64,000 nucleotides of DNA from Microbacterium halophytorum (GCF_002970975.1 NZ_KZ672982.1:519592-583591); one strand, 5' to 3'. Shown: positions 52,928-64,000, numbered from the stretch's first letter. Numbers and translations are program-made. Notes: a model not told the origin generated them from the sequence alone.

Positions 52928-53049
52928 AGTCCTAGCTCCGGCGGCGACCGCACGGCACGGCCCCTCCTCCGCCGCGACCATTGTTGCACCCTTTCCCCGG
53001 GCAGCAGGTCACGATCCGGATGCGAACGTCTGTGCGCACGCGGGCGCGG

Positions 53050-54033
53050 TCAGAGCCACTTCTCGACGAGGTGCTCCGAAGACACGCGGCGCAGCGTGCC
53101 CGAGTGGCCGCGCAGCACGACCGATTCCGTCATGACATAGCCGCCCTCGCGCACGACGCCCGCGACCAGCTGTCCGTCGGTCACGCCCGTCGCGACGAAG
53201 ATCGTGTTCTTCCCGCTCACCAGTTCGTCGGCCTCGTACACGTGATCCATCTTCAGGCCGGCCGCGAGGCCCCGCTCGCGCTCCTCGTCGTCGCGCGGCC
53301 ACATCCGGCCCTGGATGTGGCCGCCGAGCGCCTTGATCGCGCACGCCGTGACGATCCCCTCGGGGCTGCCGCCGACGCCGACGCACATGTCGATGCGGGC
53401 CCCGTGGCGCGCGGCGTTGATGCCGCCGGCGACGTCGCCGTCGCTCATCAGGCGCGTCCCGGCGCCCGCTTCGCGGATCTCCTGGATGAGCTGCTCGTGG
53501 CGCGGCCGGTTCAGCACCGACACGACCATCTCGTCCACGGGCTTGCCCAGCTCCTTGGCGAGGAGCCGGATGTTCTCGCCGATCGGCTTCCGGATGTCGA
53601 CGACGCCAACGCCCGCGGGCCCCGTCACGAGCTTGTCCATGTAGAAGACGCTGGACGCGTCGAGCATCGTTCCGCGGTCGCTCAGCGCGATCATGCTGAG
53701 CGCGTTCTGCCGCCCCGCCGCCGTGAGGGAGGTCCCGTCGATCGGGTCGACCGCGATGTCGTACGCGCGACCCTTGCCCGTGCCGACGCGTTCGCCGTTG
53801 AACAGCATCGGCGCCTCGTCCTTCTCCCCCTCGCCGATGACGACGGTCCCGTCGAACTCGACGGTCGAGAGGAAGGCGCGCATGGCGTCGACGGCCGCAC
53901 CGTCGGCCCTCTCCTTCTGCCCGCGGCCGATGAAGGGCACCGAGCGGATCGCCGCCGCCTCCGTGGCGCGCACGAGTTCGAGCGCGATGTTGCGGTCGGG
54001 GCGGAGCGGGATCATGTCTTCGGTGCCTGTCAT
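53050..54033 (-). CDS. glpX: Fructose-1,6-bisphosphatase class II
   Basis: A 327-residue GlpX phosphatase. VVIGEGEKDEAPMLF, DIAVDPIDGTSLTA and the later GGSPEGIVTACAIKALGG are diagnostic of class II FBPase. It is the actinobacterial gluconeogenic FBPase. TAGGGT (54040-54045) lies six bases before ATG 54033. Divergent from fbaA, so the two opposing FBP enzymes sit head to head. It fits growth on acetate with the glyoxylate genes above. Confidence 0.97.
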   Translation of the reverse strand: MTGTEDMIPLRPDRNIALELVRATEAAAIRSVPFIGRGQKERADGAAVDAMRAFLSTVEFDGTVVIGEGEKDEAPMLFNGERVGTGKGRAYDIAVDPIDGTSLTAAGRQNALSMIALSDRGTMLDASSVFYMDKLVTGPAGVGVVDIRKPIGENIRLLAKELGKPVDEMVVSVLNRPRHEQLIQEIREAGAGTRLMSDGDVAGGINAARHGARIDMCVGVGGSPEGIVTACAIKALGGHIQGRMWPRDDEERERGLAAGLKMDHVYEADELVSGKNTIFVATGVTDGQLVAGVVREGGYVMTESVVLRGHSGTLRRVSSEHLVEKWL

Positions 54034-54219
54034 GCTTCGACCCTATTGCGGCTCCCGCGCCAGCAGAGCTGTTTTGTCGGGCTCGGTCGACGAAAGTTCT
54101 CGGTTTCTTTCGCGTCCCGTACGGCCGCCGGGAACGTCCGACGCACCGGCGCCGCGACGGCGGCGGTCGCCACTGGATAGAGTGGGGGCGTTCCATCCGT
54201 CGAACGCGAAGGAAGCCCC

Positions 54220-55248
<1,029 letters not shown>

Positions 55249-55256
55249 TCGCACCG

Positions 55257-55302
55257 ACGAGGAAGGCTTCGGGAACCGCACGGTTCCCGAAGCCTTCCTC
55301 GT
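55257..55302. terminator. Very strong bidirectional terminator after fbaA
   Basis: A perfect 21-bp stem (55257-55277 with 55282-55302) around the loop GCAC, eight bases after the fbaA stop and before the convergent DUF6264 gene. Confidence 0.92.
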
Positions 55303-55341
55303 ATCCGGACGCCCGGGCCCCGCTCGGCCGGGGCCGGATGA

Positions 55342-55929
55342 TCAGAGCTGCGGCATCTGATCCATGATCGACTGCAGCAGGGCGGGGTCGCCCGCGAGCG
55401 GGACGCTGATGAGGAAGGCGACGACGACCGTCCCTGCCACGGCGCCGACGATCGGCACCCAGAAGAAAATCCTGCCGGCGCGGGCCCGGCGCCACGACCA
55501 CACCGCGGTGAGCAGCCAGGCCACACCGAGCACGGCGGCCGCAGCGATGCCCCAGCCCCGTGCGCCGGACGGGTCGGCGAGCTCCGCGTCGACGCCGAGG
55601 ACCTCGAACGAGTCGTAGATGTACGCGGCCAGGTTCGTCAGCTGCGGCATCGTCTGCACGACGGACAGCAGGCCCCAGAGCACGAACACGAAGCCGAAGA
55701 TGCGGTCGACGCGGCGCCGGCCGGAGAGTGCGGGCAGGAACGGCTTGCGGCCGTCGGCTGGCGCATCGGGCCTTGCCGCCGGCGGCGTCGCGTGCCGCGG
55801 CGCAGCGGGCGGGGCTGGGGCCGGCGCGGCTTGAGCCGGCGCGGCGCCGGGCACCGCGTTCTGCGCGATCCGCCGCTGCTGTTCCTCCGGTGTCGCGTAC
55901 TCGCCGTATGCCGGGCGCTGGTCGCTCAT
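55342..55929 (-). CDS. DUF6264 family membrane protein
   Basis: A 195-residue protein. The N-terminal 75 residues are rich in Pro and Ala and begin [19 protein letters not shown]. Four membrane helices follow (for example [20 protein letters not shown]). This matches DUF6264, a family of Microbacteriaceae and relatives with no known function. Its ATG overlaps the ispH stop as ATGA, so it is co-translated with ispH. Confidence 0.85.
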   Translation of the reverse strand: MSDQRPAYGEYATPEEQQRRIAQNAVPGAAPAQAAPAPAPPAAPRHATPPAARPDAPADGRKPFLPALSGRRRVDRIFGFVFVLWGLLSVVQTMPQLTNLAAYIYDSFEVLGVDAELADPSGARGWGIAAAAVLGVAWLLTAVWSWRRARAGRIFFWVPIVGAVAGTVVVAFLISVPLAGDPALLQSIMDQMPQL

Positions 55930-56975
55930 GCCGCGACCCCCGAACGGCCGCCGCGCGCACCGCCCTCGCCGCGGAGCTCCTTCGGCAGCGAGAAGATGAG
56001 GTCCTCCTCGGCCGTGCGCACCTCCTCGACATCGCGGTATCCGGCATCGGCGAGCTCGCCGAGCAGCTGCTGCACGAGCACGTCCGGCACCGACGCGCCC
56101 GACGTGATGCCGACGGTCTCGACGCCCTCGAGCCACTCCTGCCGGACCTCGTCCGCGTAGTCGACGCGGTAGGCGGCCTTCGCCCCGTACTCGAGCGCGA
56201 CCTCGACGAGGCGCACGCTGTTCGAGGAATTGGCCGAGCCGACGACGATCACGAGGTCGGCATCCGCCGCGACCTTCTTGATCGCCACCTGGCGGTTCTG
56301 CGTCGCATAGCAGATGTCGTCGCTCGGCGGATCCTGCAGGTTCGGGAAGCGCTCCCGCAGGCGCCGCACGGTCTCCATCGTCTCGTCGACCGAGAGCGTG
56401 GTCTGCGACAGCCACACGAGCTTCGAGGGGTCGTCGACCTCGATCGTGTCGGCCTCATCCGGGTTGTTCACGATCGTGACGCTGTCCGGGGCCTCGCCCG
56501 CCGTGCCCTCGACCTCCTCGTGGCCCTCGTGGCCGACGAGGAGGATCTGGTAGTCGTCGCGCGCGAATCGCTTCGCCTCGCGGTGCACCTTCGTCACGAG
56601 CGGGCACGAGGCGTCGATCGCCTGGAGGCCGCGGTCGGAAGCGGCGTCCACGACGGCCGGCGAGACGCCATGCGCGCTGAACACGACGTGCGCGCCCTCC
56701 GGCACCTCGTCGACCTCCTCGACGAAGATCGCGCCGCGGGCCTCGAGCTCGCGCACCACGTGGATGTTGTGCACGATCTGCTTGCGCACGTACACGGGCG
56801 CGCCGTAGCGGTCGAGCGCCTTCTCGACGGTGATGACCGCCCTGTCCACCCCGGCGCAGTACCCGCGGGGGGCGGCGAGGAGCACGCGCTTATGTCCGCG
56901 CACATCGTTATCCTGGAGGCGCTCCCGGCGCGCAGGAACGCGCGGCACGGGTAGCGAGATGGCGGTGGAACTCAC
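55926..56975 (-). CDS. ispH: 4-hydroxy-3-methylbut-2-enyl diphosphate reductase
   Basis: Last enzyme of the MEP isoprenoid route, making IPP and DMAPP. The 349-residue protein shows the three Fe-S cysteines in [31 protein letters not shown] and [10 protein letters not shown], and SAHGVSP with the substrate His. GTG 56975 is chosen because TACGAT lies six bases before it. Isoprenoid supply also feeds uppS at the window's end. Confidence 0.97.
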   Translation of the reverse strand: MSSTAISLPVPRVPARRERLQDNDVRGHKRVLLAAPRGYCAGVDRAVITVEKALDRYGAPVYVRKQIVHNIHVVRELEARGAIFVEEVDEVPEGAHVVFSAHGVSPAVVDAASDRGLQAIDASCPLVTKVHREAKRFARDDYQILLVGHEGHEEVEGTAGEAPDSVTIVNNPDEADTIEVDDPSKLVWLSQTTLSVDETMETVRRLRERFPNLQDPPSDDICYATQNRQVAIKKVAADADLVIVVGSANSSNSVRLVEVALEYGAKAAYRVDYADEVRQEWLEGVETVGITSGASVPDVLVQQLLGELADAGYRDVEEVRTAEEDLIFSLPKELRGEGGARGGRSGVAA

Positions 56976-57030
56976 GTATCCATCGTATGTCCGGCGGTTG
57001 TGCGTCGGCCGGATGCGACGAGAGGCAGAG

Positions 57031-58347
57031 ATGACCACCTTCAGCGCCGAGCGGGTGCCGGGGCAGGCCCCGCCGCCCGACAGCGTGGCTCCGAACGCTT
57101 CGACCGCCGAGGCCCCGACGTCGGTCGAGCGCCTCGGCCGCACCATCCGGGGCTTCATCGAGCGGTGGGGCGCCGTCTGGGTCGAGGGAGAGATCACGTC
57201 GTGGAACGTGCGGGCGGGCGCGACCTTCGGGCGGCTGAAGGACCTGGAGACCGACGCGCAGATCTCCCTGCGCATCTGGTCGAGCGTTCGCGGGCGGATG
57301 CCCGCTGACCTGAAGGTCGGCGACCACGTGGTCGCCAACGTGAAGACCGACTACTGGGTCAAGGGAGGCGACCTGGCGTTCCAGGTGTCGTCGATGCGCC
57401 ACGTCGGCCTGGGCGACCAGCTCGAGCGGCTCGAGCGCCTGCGCGCGCAGCTGAAGTCGGAGGGCCTGTTCGACCCCGCGCGCAAGAAGCAGCTTCCGTT
57501 CCTGCCCGGCACGATCGGCCTGGTCACGGGCGAGCGCAGCGACGCCGAGCGCGACGTGCGCCGCAACGCGGAGCTGCGCTGGCCGGAGGTGGCGTTCCGC
57601 ACCGAATACGCGGCGGTGCAGGGCGACCGCTCGGTCGCAGAGGTGCTCGCCGCCCTCGAGCGCCTCGACGCCGACGACGCAGTCGACGTCATCGTGATCG
57701 CGCGCGGCGGGGGCGACCCGCAGACGCTCCTCGGCTTCAGCGACGAGCGGCTGCTGCGTGCCGTCGCGGCCGCGCGCAAGCCCGTCGTGAGCGCGATCGG
57801 CCATGAGAACGATCACCCCCTGCTCGACGACGTCGCCGACATGCGCGCATCGACCCCCACCGACGCCGCCAAGCGGGTCGTGCCGGATGTCGGCGAGCAG
57901 CGAGCCCTGATCGCCGAGCTGCGGTCGCGCGCTAGGCTCCGGCTCACGCAGCGCGTCGCGAGCGACCTCACCCAGCTGGAGCAACTACGCTCACGGCCGG
58001 CGCTGCGCGAGCCGGAGCGGATCATCCGGGAGCGCGCGCAGGACGTCTTCCTGCAGGTCTCCCGCGGCCGCGACGCCGTGGGCCGCTCGCTGCAGCTGGC
58101 GGAGGCGCGAACGGGCGAGCTGCGTGCCTCGCTGCGCGCCCTCTCCCCCGCATCGACCCTCGCGCGCGGCTACGCGATCGCGCAGACGGACGACGGCGCC
58201 ATCGTGCGCAAAGCCGACCAGGCACCCACGGGCGCCCGGCTCGTCGTCACGATCGAACACGGCGTGATCGCCGCAGTTTCGCACGGCGCGGTGGGCGACG
58301 GGACCGGGGCGGAGCCGGCCGACGGCACCGGCCGGGCCGACCCGTGA
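57031..58347 (+). CDS. xseA: Exodeoxyribonuclease VII large subunit
   Basis: A 438-residue subunit. The N-terminal OB fold (about 28-125) has [17 protein letters not shown]. The catalytic core has [29 protein letters not shown] and [20 protein letters not shown]. With XseB it degrades single-stranded DNA. ATG 57031 follows GAGAGG. The C-terminus ends in a Gly/Asp/Pro-rich tail. Divergent from ispH. Confidence 0.96.
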   Translation: MTTFSAERVPGQAPPPDSVAPNASTAEAPTSVERLGRTIRGFIERWGAVWVEGEITSWNVRAGATFGRLKDLETDAQISLRIWSSVRGRMPADLKVGDHVVANVKTDYWVKGGDLAFQVSSMRHVGLGDQLERLERLRAQLKSEGLFDPARKKQLPFLPGTIGLVTGERSDAERDVRRNAELRWPEVAFRTEYAAVQGDRSVAEVLAALERLDADDAVDVIVIARGGGDPQTLLGFSDERLLRAVAAARKPVVSAIGHENDHPLLDDVADMRASTPTDAAKRVVPDVGEQRALIAELRSRARLRLTQRVASDLTQLEQLRSRPALREPERIIRERAQDVFLQVSRGRDAVGRSLQLAEARTGELRASLRALSPASTLARGYAIAQTDDGAIVRKADQAPTGARLVVTIEHGVIAAVSHGAVGDGTGAEPADGTGRADP

Positions 58348-58414
58348 TGCGCGGGGGCGCTGACGCCCTGACCTTTCAGACACACCGGAACGGCGGAAGA
58401 ATAGGATGGAAGCG

Positions 58415-58642
58415 ATGACGGATCAGCCCGCCCCCGCAGACGTCGCCTCGCTCTCGTTCGAGCAGGCGCGCGATGAACTCGTCCGCGTCGTGTCGGAGCT
58501 CGAACAGGGCGCCGCCACGCTCGAGCATTCGCTGGCTCTGTGGGAGCGCGGCGAGGCCCTCGCCGCCCGATGCGAGGAGTGGCTGCGCGGCGCGAAGAGC
58601 CGGCTGGAGGCCGCACGCCCCGAGTCGGCAGAGGCGGAGTGA
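58415..58642 (+). CDS. xseB: Exodeoxyribonuclease VII small subunit
   Basis: A 75-residue subunit: [43 protein letters not shown] 58415 is preferred because TAGGAT (58402-58407) lies seven bases upstream; ATG 58406 overlaps that -10. Its stop overlaps the next ATG as TGATG. Confidence 0.94.
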   Translation: MTDQPAPADVASLSFEQARDELVRVVSELEQGAATLEHSLALWERGEALAARCEEWLRGAKSRLEAARPESAEAE

Positions 58643-59286
58643 TGGCGCGCAGCCCCCTCTCCGAGCAATCGGCGGAGGACATCGCGGCGCAGAAGGCCGC
58701 GCGGTCTGCGGCGTACCGCAGCAGCCAGACCGTCCGGAACCTGCTGATCGCCCTCGGCGTCACGCTCCTCATCGTGGTCGTCGTCGTGTGGGGCGTGCCC
58801 CGCGGCACCCCCGCCGAGCAGCCCGACATCGATGTCGCGCAGATCGCCGCCGATACGGCCGATGCGTACGACGTCGAGCCGCTCGTCCCCGATCTGTCCG
58901 ACGACTGGCGCGTGAACTTCGCGGAGGTGACGCCCGAGCAGGTCGTGACGTGGCGGGTCACCTACCTCACGCCGGACGAGAGCGACTACGTCACGATGCT
59001 CGAAGGCTTCGGCGGTGACGAGGCGTGGGCATCGCAGAAGCTCGACGGCGCGGCGCCCGAGGGCACGACGACGATCGACGGCGTCGAGTGGACCGAGTAC
59101 GAGATCGGGTCCGGGCAGCGCGACGCGGGTTACGAGTATGCGATCGGCGCCGCGACCGCCGACGGCTTCGTGCTCCTGTACGGCTCGGCGTCGGCGGAGA
59201 CGACGGCCGACGTCGCCGCCGCGATGTCGGATCAGATCACACAGGGCTCCGACGGGGCCCACGATGCGGAGGAGAACGCGGAATGA
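58642..59286 (+). CDS. DUF4245 family protein
   Basis: A 214-residue protein with one N-terminal helix (LLIALGVTLLIVVVVVWGVP, about 29-48) and an extracytoplasmic domain (DDWRVNFAEV, VTWRVTYLTPDES, VEWTEYEIGSGQRDAGYEY). This is the DUF4245 pattern, common next to xseB in actinobacteria. Function unknown, probably cell-envelope. It overlaps xseB and carbonic anhydrase by one and four bases. Confidence 0.9.
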   Translation: MARSPLSEQSAEDIAAQKAARSAAYRSSQTVRNLLIALGVTLLIVVVVVWGVPRGTPAEQPDIDVAQIAADTADAYDVEPLVPDLSDDWRVNFAEVTPEQVVTWRVTYLTPDESDYVTMLEGFGGDEAWASQKLDGAAPEGTTTIDGVEWTEYEIGSGQRDAGYEYAIGAATADGFVLLYGSASAETTADVAAAMSDQITQGSDGAHDAEENAE

Positions 59287-59918
59287 CGACGCAATCGCCG
59301 GCACAGGCCTGGGAGCGCATGACGGCGGGCAACGCCCGCTTCGTCGAGGGGGCGCCCGAGCACCCGCACCAGGACGCCGACCGACGCCACCGCCTCGCCG
59401 CCGCTCAGAAGCCGCAGGCCGTGCTGTTCGGCTGCTCCGACTCGCGCCTCGCGGCCGAGATCATCTTCGACATGGGGCTCGGCGACCTCTTCGTCGTGCG
59501 CAACGCCGGCCAGGTCACGGGCGAGTCGATCATGGGGTCGATCGAGTATGCCGTCGGCGTGCTGAACGTCCCGCTCATCGTCGTGCTCAGCCACGACGAG
59601 TGCGGAGCCGTGCGCGCCGCGATCGACAGCCTCGGCCCCGACAGCGACCCCCTGCCGCCGCACATCTGGCGCCTGATCTCGCCGATCGTGCCGGCGGTGC
59701 AGCACGAGCTGCGCGCGGCGGAGAGCAACACCCTCGAGAACATCAGCGCCGAGAACGTCGGCCGCCGTCACCTCGAGCAGACGGTCGCGCAGATCCTGCG
59801 GCACTCCGAGATGATCAGCGACGCCGTCGCCGCCGGAACGGTCGGCATCGTCGGCGCGAACTACCGCCTCGCTGAGGGACGCGTCGAACAGCGCGTCGCC
59901 ATCGGCATCGAGGCCTGA
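59283..59918 (+). CDS. Beta-class carbonic anhydrase
   Basis: A 211-residue enzyme interconverting CO2 and bicarbonate. Zinc ligands and the Asp-Arg dyad lie in FGCSDSRLAAEII and LSHDECGAV. FVVRNAGQV is the family motif. The ATG overlaps the DUF4245 stop as ATGA. It supplies bicarbonate to carboxylases. Confidence 0.95.
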   Translation: MTTQSPAQAWERMTAGNARFVEGAPEHPHQDADRRHRLAAAQKPQAVLFGCSDSRLAAEIIFDMGLGDLFVVRNAGQVTGESIMGSIEYAVGVLNVPLIVVLSHDECGAVRAAIDSLGPDSDPLPPHIWRLISPIVPAVQHELRAAESNTLENISAENVGRRHLEQTVAQILRHSEMISDAVAAGTVGIVGANYRLAEGRVEQRVAIGIEA

Positions 59919-59975
59919 ACACCTACACCGACCCGCTTCGCGCCGCGACGACTGCGGCCTGATATGAGGAGAGAG

Positions 59976-61370
59976 ATGTCCGAGACCGAGTACCGGATCG
60001 AGCACGACACCATGGGTGAGGTGCGCGTTCCCAAGGACGCCCTGTACCGCGCCCAGACCCAGCGCGCCGTCGAGAACTTCCCCATCTCGGGCAAGGGACT
60101 CGAGTCGCGCCACATCGCCGCGCTCGCGCGCATCAAGAAGGCCGCCGCCCTGGCCAACAAGGACCTCGGCACCCTCGACGCCGGCATCGCCGACGCGATC
60201 GCGTGGGCGGCCGACCAGGTCGTCGCGGGCGGATACGACGCCGAGTTCCCCGTCGACACGTACCAGACCGGTTCGGGTACCAGCTCGAACATGAACATGA
60301 ACGAGGTGCTGTCGACGCTCGCGACCCAGAAGCTGGGCAGCGAGGTGCACCCGAACGACCACGTGAACGCGTCGCAGTCGTCGAACGACGTCTTCCCCAC
60401 CTCCGTCCACGTCGCCGTCACCGAGGCCCTGCTGCAGGACCTCGTCCCGGCCCTCGATCACCTCGCACAGGCGTTCGAGGCGAAGGCCGAGGCGTGGAAG
60501 ACCGTCGTGAAGCCGGGCCGCACACACCTCATGGACGCCACCCCCGTCACGCTCGGCCAGGAGTTCGGCGGCTACGCCCGCCAGATGCGCCTCGGCATCG
60601 AGCGCGTCGAGGCCACGATCGCGCGCGTCGCCGAAGTGCCCCAGGGCGGCACGGCGACCGGCACCGGCATCAACACGCCGAAGGGCTTCCCGCAGAAGGT
60701 CATCGCGAACCTCGTCAACGAGACGGGCCTGCCGCTGACCGAGGCCGTCGATCACTTCGAGGCCCAGGCCAACCGCGACGGCCTCGTCGAAGCCTCGGGC
60801 GCCCTGCGCACCATCGCGGTCTCGCTCACGAAGATCAACAACGACCTGCGCTGGATGGGCTCCGGCCCCAACACGGGCCTCGGCGAGATCCACCTGCCCG
60901 ACCTGCAGCCGGGCTCGTCGATCATGCCCGGCAAGGTCAACCCCGTGATCCCGGAGGCCACGCTCATGGTCGCCGCCCGCGTGATCGGCAACGACGCGAC
61001 GGTCGCCTGGGCCGGTGCATCCGGCGCGTTCGAGCTCAACGTCGCCATCCCCGTGATGGGCACGGCGCTGCTGGAGTCGATCCGCCTGCTCGCGAACGCT
61101 TCGCGCACCCTCGCCGACAAGACGGTCGACGGCCTGAAGGTCAACGAGGAGCGCGTCACGGCCCTCGCCGGCATGAGCCCCTCGATCGTCACGCCGCTGA
61201 ACAAGCTGATCGGCTACGAAGCGGCCGCGAAGATCGCGAAGCACTCGGTCGCGAAGGGCATCACGGTCCGCGAAGCCGTCATCGACCTCGGCTACGTCGA
61301 GCGCGGCGAGCTGACCGAGGAACAGCTCGACGAGAAGCTCGACCTGCTCTCGATGACGCACCCGGGCTGA
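59976..61370 (+). CDS. fumC: Fumarase class II
   Basis: A 464-residue tetrameric fumarase of the TCA cycle. [33 protein letters not shown] and the signature [11 protein letters not shown] are present. ATG 59976 has AGGAGAG upstream. The final codons (THPG, stop) are repeated twice more downstream in intergenic repeats. Confidence 0.97.
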   Translation: MSETEYRIEHDTMGEVRVPKDALYRAQTQRAVENFPISGKGLESRHIAALARIKKAAALANKDLGTLDAGIADAIAWAADQVVAGGYDAEFPVDTYQTGSGTSSNMNMNEVLSTLATQKLGSEVHPNDHVNASQSSNDVFPTSVHVAVTEALLQDLVPALDHLAQAFEAKAEAWKTVVKPGRTHLMDATPVTLGQEFGGYARQMRLGIERVEATIARVAEVPQGGTATGTGINTPKGFPQKVIANLVNETGLPLTEAVDHFEAQANRDGLVEASGALRTIAVSLTKINNDLRWMGSGPNTGLGEIHLPDLQPGSSIMPGKVNPVIPEATLMVAARVIGNDATVAWAGASGAFELNVAIPVMGTALLESIRLLANASRTLADKTVDGLKVNEERVTALAGMSPSIVTPLNKLIGYEAAAKIAKHSVAKGITVREAVIDLGYVERGELTEEQLDEKLDLLSMTHPG

Positions 61371-61528
61371 GCGAGGCGGAGAGCGCTCGCGCTCTCATGC
61401 CGAGCGATGGAGGGTCCCGATGCGTAGCATCGGGCACCCGGGCTGAGCGAGGAGAGTGAGCGCTCGCGCTCACTCGACGAGCGACCCCGGGTCGGAGGCG
61501 CACAGCGCCGAACACCCGGGCTGAGCGG
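61359..61528. repeat. Tandem repeats that duplicate the fumC 3' end
   Basis: CACCCGGGCTGAGCGAGG occurs at 61359-61376 (inside and after fumC) and 61435-61452; a shortened form lies at 61513-61528. The spacing is 76 and 78 bases. Between the copies are hairpins: GAGAGCGCTCGCGCTCTC near 61380, a longer one near 61455-61475 and CCCGATGC/GCATCGGG near 61417-61434. Confidence 0.85.
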
Positions 61529-61538
61529 AGCACCCCAG

Positions 61539-61581
61539 GACGCCTGCACGACCCGAACGGGATTCGGGTCGTGCAGGCGTC
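61539..61581. terminator. Bidirectional terminator between fumC and phoH
   Basis: A perfect 19-bp stem (61539-61557 with 61563-61581) and a 5-base loop CGGGA. It serves both convergent genes. Confidence 0.92.
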
Positions 61582-61605
61582 TCTCGGTTGTGCGCGCTCT
61601 CGCGC

Positions 61606-62955
61606 CTACGACAGCTCGCCGGTCTCGAGCAGGTCGGTCACGAGCGCCGCGATCGCGCTGCGCTCCGAGCGCGTCAGCGTGACGTGGGCGAACAGGCTGT
61701 GGCCCTTCAGCGTCTCGATGACGCTCGCGATGCCGTCGTGCCGACCGACGCGCAGGTTGTCGCGCTGCTGCACGTCGTGCGTCAGCACGACCTTCGAGTT
61801 CTGGCCGATGCGGCTGAGCACGGTCAGCAGCACGTTGCGCTCGAGCGACTGCGCCTCATCGACGATCACGTACGAGTCGTGGAGGGAACGGCCCCGGATG
61901 TGCGTGAGCGGCAGGACCTCGATCAGCCCGCGGGCCATCACCTCGTCGATCACGTTCTCCGAGACCACGGAGCCGAGCGTGTCGTACACCGCCTGGCCCC
62001 AGGGGTTCATCTTCTCGCCCTGGTCGCCGGGCAGGTAGCCGAGCTCCTGGCCGCCGACCGCGAACAGCGGCCGGAACACGATGATCTTCTTCTGCTGCTG
62101 ACGCTCCAGCACGTTCTCGAGGCCGGCGCACAGGGCGAGCGCCGATTTGCCGGTTCCCGCCTTGCCTCCGAGCGAGACGATGCCGACATCCGGGTCCTGC
62201 AGCACATCGATCGCGATGCGCTGCTCGGCCGAGCGCCCGTGCAGGCCGAAGACGTCGCCGTCGCCGCGCACGAGCTTGAACTCGCCGTCGCCCGTCACGC
62301 GGCCGAGAGCGGAGCCCCGCTCCGACTGGATGACGAGCCCCGTGTTCACGGGGAGGCCCGTGACGTCCTCGTGGACGCCGAGCTCGGCATCGTAGAGGTC
62401 AGCCATGTCGTCACCCGAGAGCGCGAGCGTCGCGACGCCCGTCCATCCGGAGTCGACCGCCTGCTCTGCGAGGTACTCCTCGGCCTGCAGGCCGATCGAC
62501 GCCGCCTTCACGCGCATCGGCAGGTCCTTCGACACGACCGTGACGTCCTGCCCCTCCTGCTGGAGGTGCGAGGCGACCGCCAGGATGCGGCTGTCGTTGT
62601 CGGCGAGACGGATGCCGCGGGGCAGAACCTCCTGGTCGACGTTGTTCAGCTCGACGCGGAGCGTGCCCTCCCCGACCGCGACCGGGAAGTCGAGCCTGCC
62701 GTGCTCGACCCGCAGGTCGTCGAGGTGCCGCAGCGCCTGCCGGGCGAAGTAGCCCAGCTCAGGGTCGTGCCGCTTGCCCTCGAGCTCGCTGACGACGACG
62801 ACTGGGATGACGAGCGAATGCTCGGCGAAACGGAACAGCGCACGTGGATCGCTCAGCAGGACGGACGTGTCGAGCACGTACGTCCGCAACCGCTGACCGG
62901 CCGCGTCGTCGTGTGCTCGAGTGCCCTGCGTGCGCGAGGACTGCTGCGTGCTCAT
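61606..62955 (-). CDS. PhoH-family protein with N-terminal PIN domain (PhoH2 type)
   Basis: A 449-residue fusion. The PIN ribonuclease domain (about 20-150) has [15 protein letters not shown] and [12 protein letters not shown] with the acidic residues. The PhoH ATPase/helicase domain (about 230-445) has [16 protein letters not shown] (Walker A) and [10 protein letters not shown] (Walker B). PhoH2 proteins unwind and cut RNA. ATG 62955 is given; GTG 62964 is three codons upstream. It lies behind a structured leader. Confidence 0.93.
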   Translation of the reverse strand: MSTQQSSRTQGTRAHDDAAGQRLRTYVLDTSVLLSDPRALFRFAEHSLVIPVVVVSELEGKRHDPELGYFARQALRHLDDLRVEHGRLDFPVAVGEGTLRVELNNVDQEVLPRGIRLADNDSRILAVASHLQQEGQDVTVVSKDLPMRVKAASIGLQAEEYLAEQAVDSGWTGVATLALSGDDMADLYDAELGVHEDVTGLPVNTGLVIQSERGSALGRVTGDGEFKLVRGDGDVFGLHGRSAEQRIAIDVLQDPDVGIVSLGGKAGTGKSALALCAGLENVLERQQQKKIIVFRPLFAVGGQELGYLPGDQGEKMNPWGQAVYDTLGSVVSENVIDEVMARGLIEVLPLTHIRGRSLHDSYVIVDEAQSLERNVLLTVLSRIGQNSKVVLTHDVQQRDNLRVGRHDGIASVIETLKGHSLFAHVTLTRSERSAIAALVTDLLETGELS

Positions 62956-63301
62956 CGTGGTCACAACCCACTCCCGCCCCGGGAACCGCATCCCGGCTTC
63001 ATCGAGTCGACCGTGGGTCCGCGAGTCGCTTCCGTGAGGCCGACCCGAACGGGCACCTTGCCCGTTGCCTGTGACGCTACGCCCGCTCGCGCGATTCCGG
63101 CAACGCGAACCGCGGGTTCGGCGTAACGGTTCCGTGAACGGAGCGTGACGCCACCGTGCACAGCGCAGGCGGCCTCGGCTGCACCCCGCGCTTGCGCCTC
63201 GGGATCACCCGGATCCGCGACGGTGCGGGTCGAGAGCCGACTGCAGCGGGGCCGCCGAGACCCGCCGGCCGCCCCGCGGCGTCTGCTCCCCGCCGCGGCG
63301 C
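62956..63301 (-). promoter_or_regulatory. Structured 5' leader of phoH and uppS-phoH gap
   Basis: A 345-base gap without a gene. At 62960-63075 a closing 5-bp stem GTCAC/GTGAC encloses three hairpins: ACGGGCA/TGCCCGT (63049-63065), GGGTC/GACCC (63015-63019 with 63042-63046) and CCGGG/CCCGG (62979-62996). The closing stem overlaps the possible GTG start, so the fold could control translation. I do not recognise a known riboswitch class. Confidence 0.45.
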
Positions 63302-64000
63302 CTACTTCCCGAAGCGGCGTTCGCGCGTCGTGTAGTCGCGGATCGCCCGCAGGAAGTCGATCTCTCGCAGGTCGGGGCCGAGCGCCTCGACGAAGTAGAA
63401 CTCGCTGTGCGCGCTCTGCCAGACGAGGAAGTCGCTCAGCCGCTGCTCGCCGCTCGTCCGGATGACCAGATCGGGGTCCGGCTGGCCCCTCGTGTAGAGG
63501 TGTGCACCGATCTCGTCGGGCGTGAGCCGGTCGGAGAGATCCTCGATGCTCCCGCCGTCCGTCGCGTGCTTCCGGATGATCTGCCGCACCGCGTCGACGA
63601 TCTCGTAGCGGCCGCCGTACCCCACGGCGAGGTTCACATGCAGGCCGGAGTTGTCCGCCGTATGTGCTTCCGCATCGCGCAGCGCGCCGACGAGGTGCTC
63701 CGGCAGATTGTCCGAGCGCCCCACCTGCTGCACGCGCCAGTCACCGCGCTTCGAGAGCCGCCCGGCGAGACCGGCGATGATCTCGATCAGGTCCGTGAGC
63801 TCGGCTTCGTCGCGCTTGACGACGTTGTCGTTCGAGAGCAGGTACAGCGTCACGACCTCGACGCCGATGTCATCGCACCAGGCGAGGAACTCCTCCATCT
63901 TCTTCGCGCCGGCCCGATGGCCATGAGCCGCCGAGTCGAAGCCCAGCTGCTTCGCCCAGCGGCGGTTGCCGTCGATGATCATGGCGACGTGGTGAGGCAC
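63302..64000 (-). CDS. uppS: Isoprenyl transferase (undecaprenyl diphosphate synthase), N-terminus cut by window edge
   Basis: A cis-prenyltransferase that extends IPP to the C50-C55 lipid carrier for cell-wall synthesis. The visible 232 residues include HVAMIIDGNRRWAK (catalytic Asp), LYLLSNDNVVKRDEAEL, LAVGYGGRYEIVDAV and DPDLVIRTSGEQRLSDFLVWQ. The usual start lies about 20 residues further right, outside the window. The downstream neighbour is phoH. Confidence 0.95.
   Translation of the reverse strand: MPHHVAMIIDGNRRWAKQLGFDSAAHGHRAGAKKMEEFLAWCDDIGVEVVTLYLLSNDNVVKRDEAELTDLIEIIAGLAGRLSKRGDWRVQQVGRSDNLPEHLVGALRDAEAHTADNSGLHVNLAVGYGGRYEIVDAVRQIIRKHATDGGSIEDLSDRLTPDEIGAHLYTRGQPDPDLVIRTSGEQRLSDFLVWQSAHSEFYFVEALGPDLREIDFLRAIRDYTTRERRFGK

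Noticed and set aside
59232..61361. 709-codon minus-strand open frame opposite carbonic anhydrase and fumC
   Set aside because: Shadow of conserved genes; no ribosome site or domain.

Overview
The window is GC-rich (about 70 percent by eye), densely packed bacterial DNA. It reads as an actinobacterium, most likely Microbacteriaceae (Microbacterium-like). Evidence: RamB next to aceA/aceB, a CmtR-type sensor, an ECF41 sigma factor, DUF6264 and DUF4245 proteins, class II Fba with GlpX, frequent GTG starts, and many promoters of the form TAnnnT placed 6-8 bases before the start codon (leaderless mRNAs). The family assignment is inference. No rRNA, tRNA, CRISPR array or intact transposase was seen.

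Layout. 1-5.6 kb: gcvT (cut by the left edge) behind a tandem glycine riboswitch; a carboxymuconolactone-decarboxylase-like gene with its ECF41 sigma factor; a ThiD-TenA fusion behind a TPP riboswitch; a NrtR-like Nudix regulator. 5.7-14.9 kb: ABC exporter, DHA2 MFS pump, 3-hydroxyacyl-CoA dehydrogenase, AzlCD, small hydrolases, ArfB, DUF2200, and cmtR with a CDF transporter. 14.9-19.7 kb: the glyoxylate shunt (ramB divergent from aceA, then aceB), with tandem hairpin repeats between aceA and aceB. 19.7-43.3 kb: an accessory stretch of small hydrolases, one-component regulators (TetR twice, AraC, MerR, WYL, CGNR), VOC proteins, a lone condensation domain, a methyltransferase and membrane proteins. 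Several regulators sit next to their probable targets, with palindromic operators visible.

43.4-48.5 kb is the most unusual part. The intact ychF gene ends at 48510. Copies of its last ten codons recur in the same orientation near 47.29, 45.52, 44.64 (degenerate) and 44.12 kb (degenerate). They punctuate small minus-strand gene modules: higB-higA-P-loop kinase; a membrane protein plus an unknown ORF; a beta-lactamase-like gene; RidA; and a decayed higBA. An IS630-like remnant lies at the left edge. This looks like a serial insertion site or cassette array at the 3' end of ychF. No recombinase is visible.

48.5-64 kb is conserved core: ychF, a POT peptide transporter, rmuC, glpX divergent from fbaA, DUF6264-ispH divergent from xseA-xseB-DUF4245-carbonic anhydrase-fumC, then phoH behind a structured leader, and uppS (cut by the right edge). 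Strong bidirectional hairpin terminators close the MFS/3-hydroxyacyl-CoA dehydrogenase, fbaA/DUF6264 and fumC/phoH convergent pairs. Another closes aceB.
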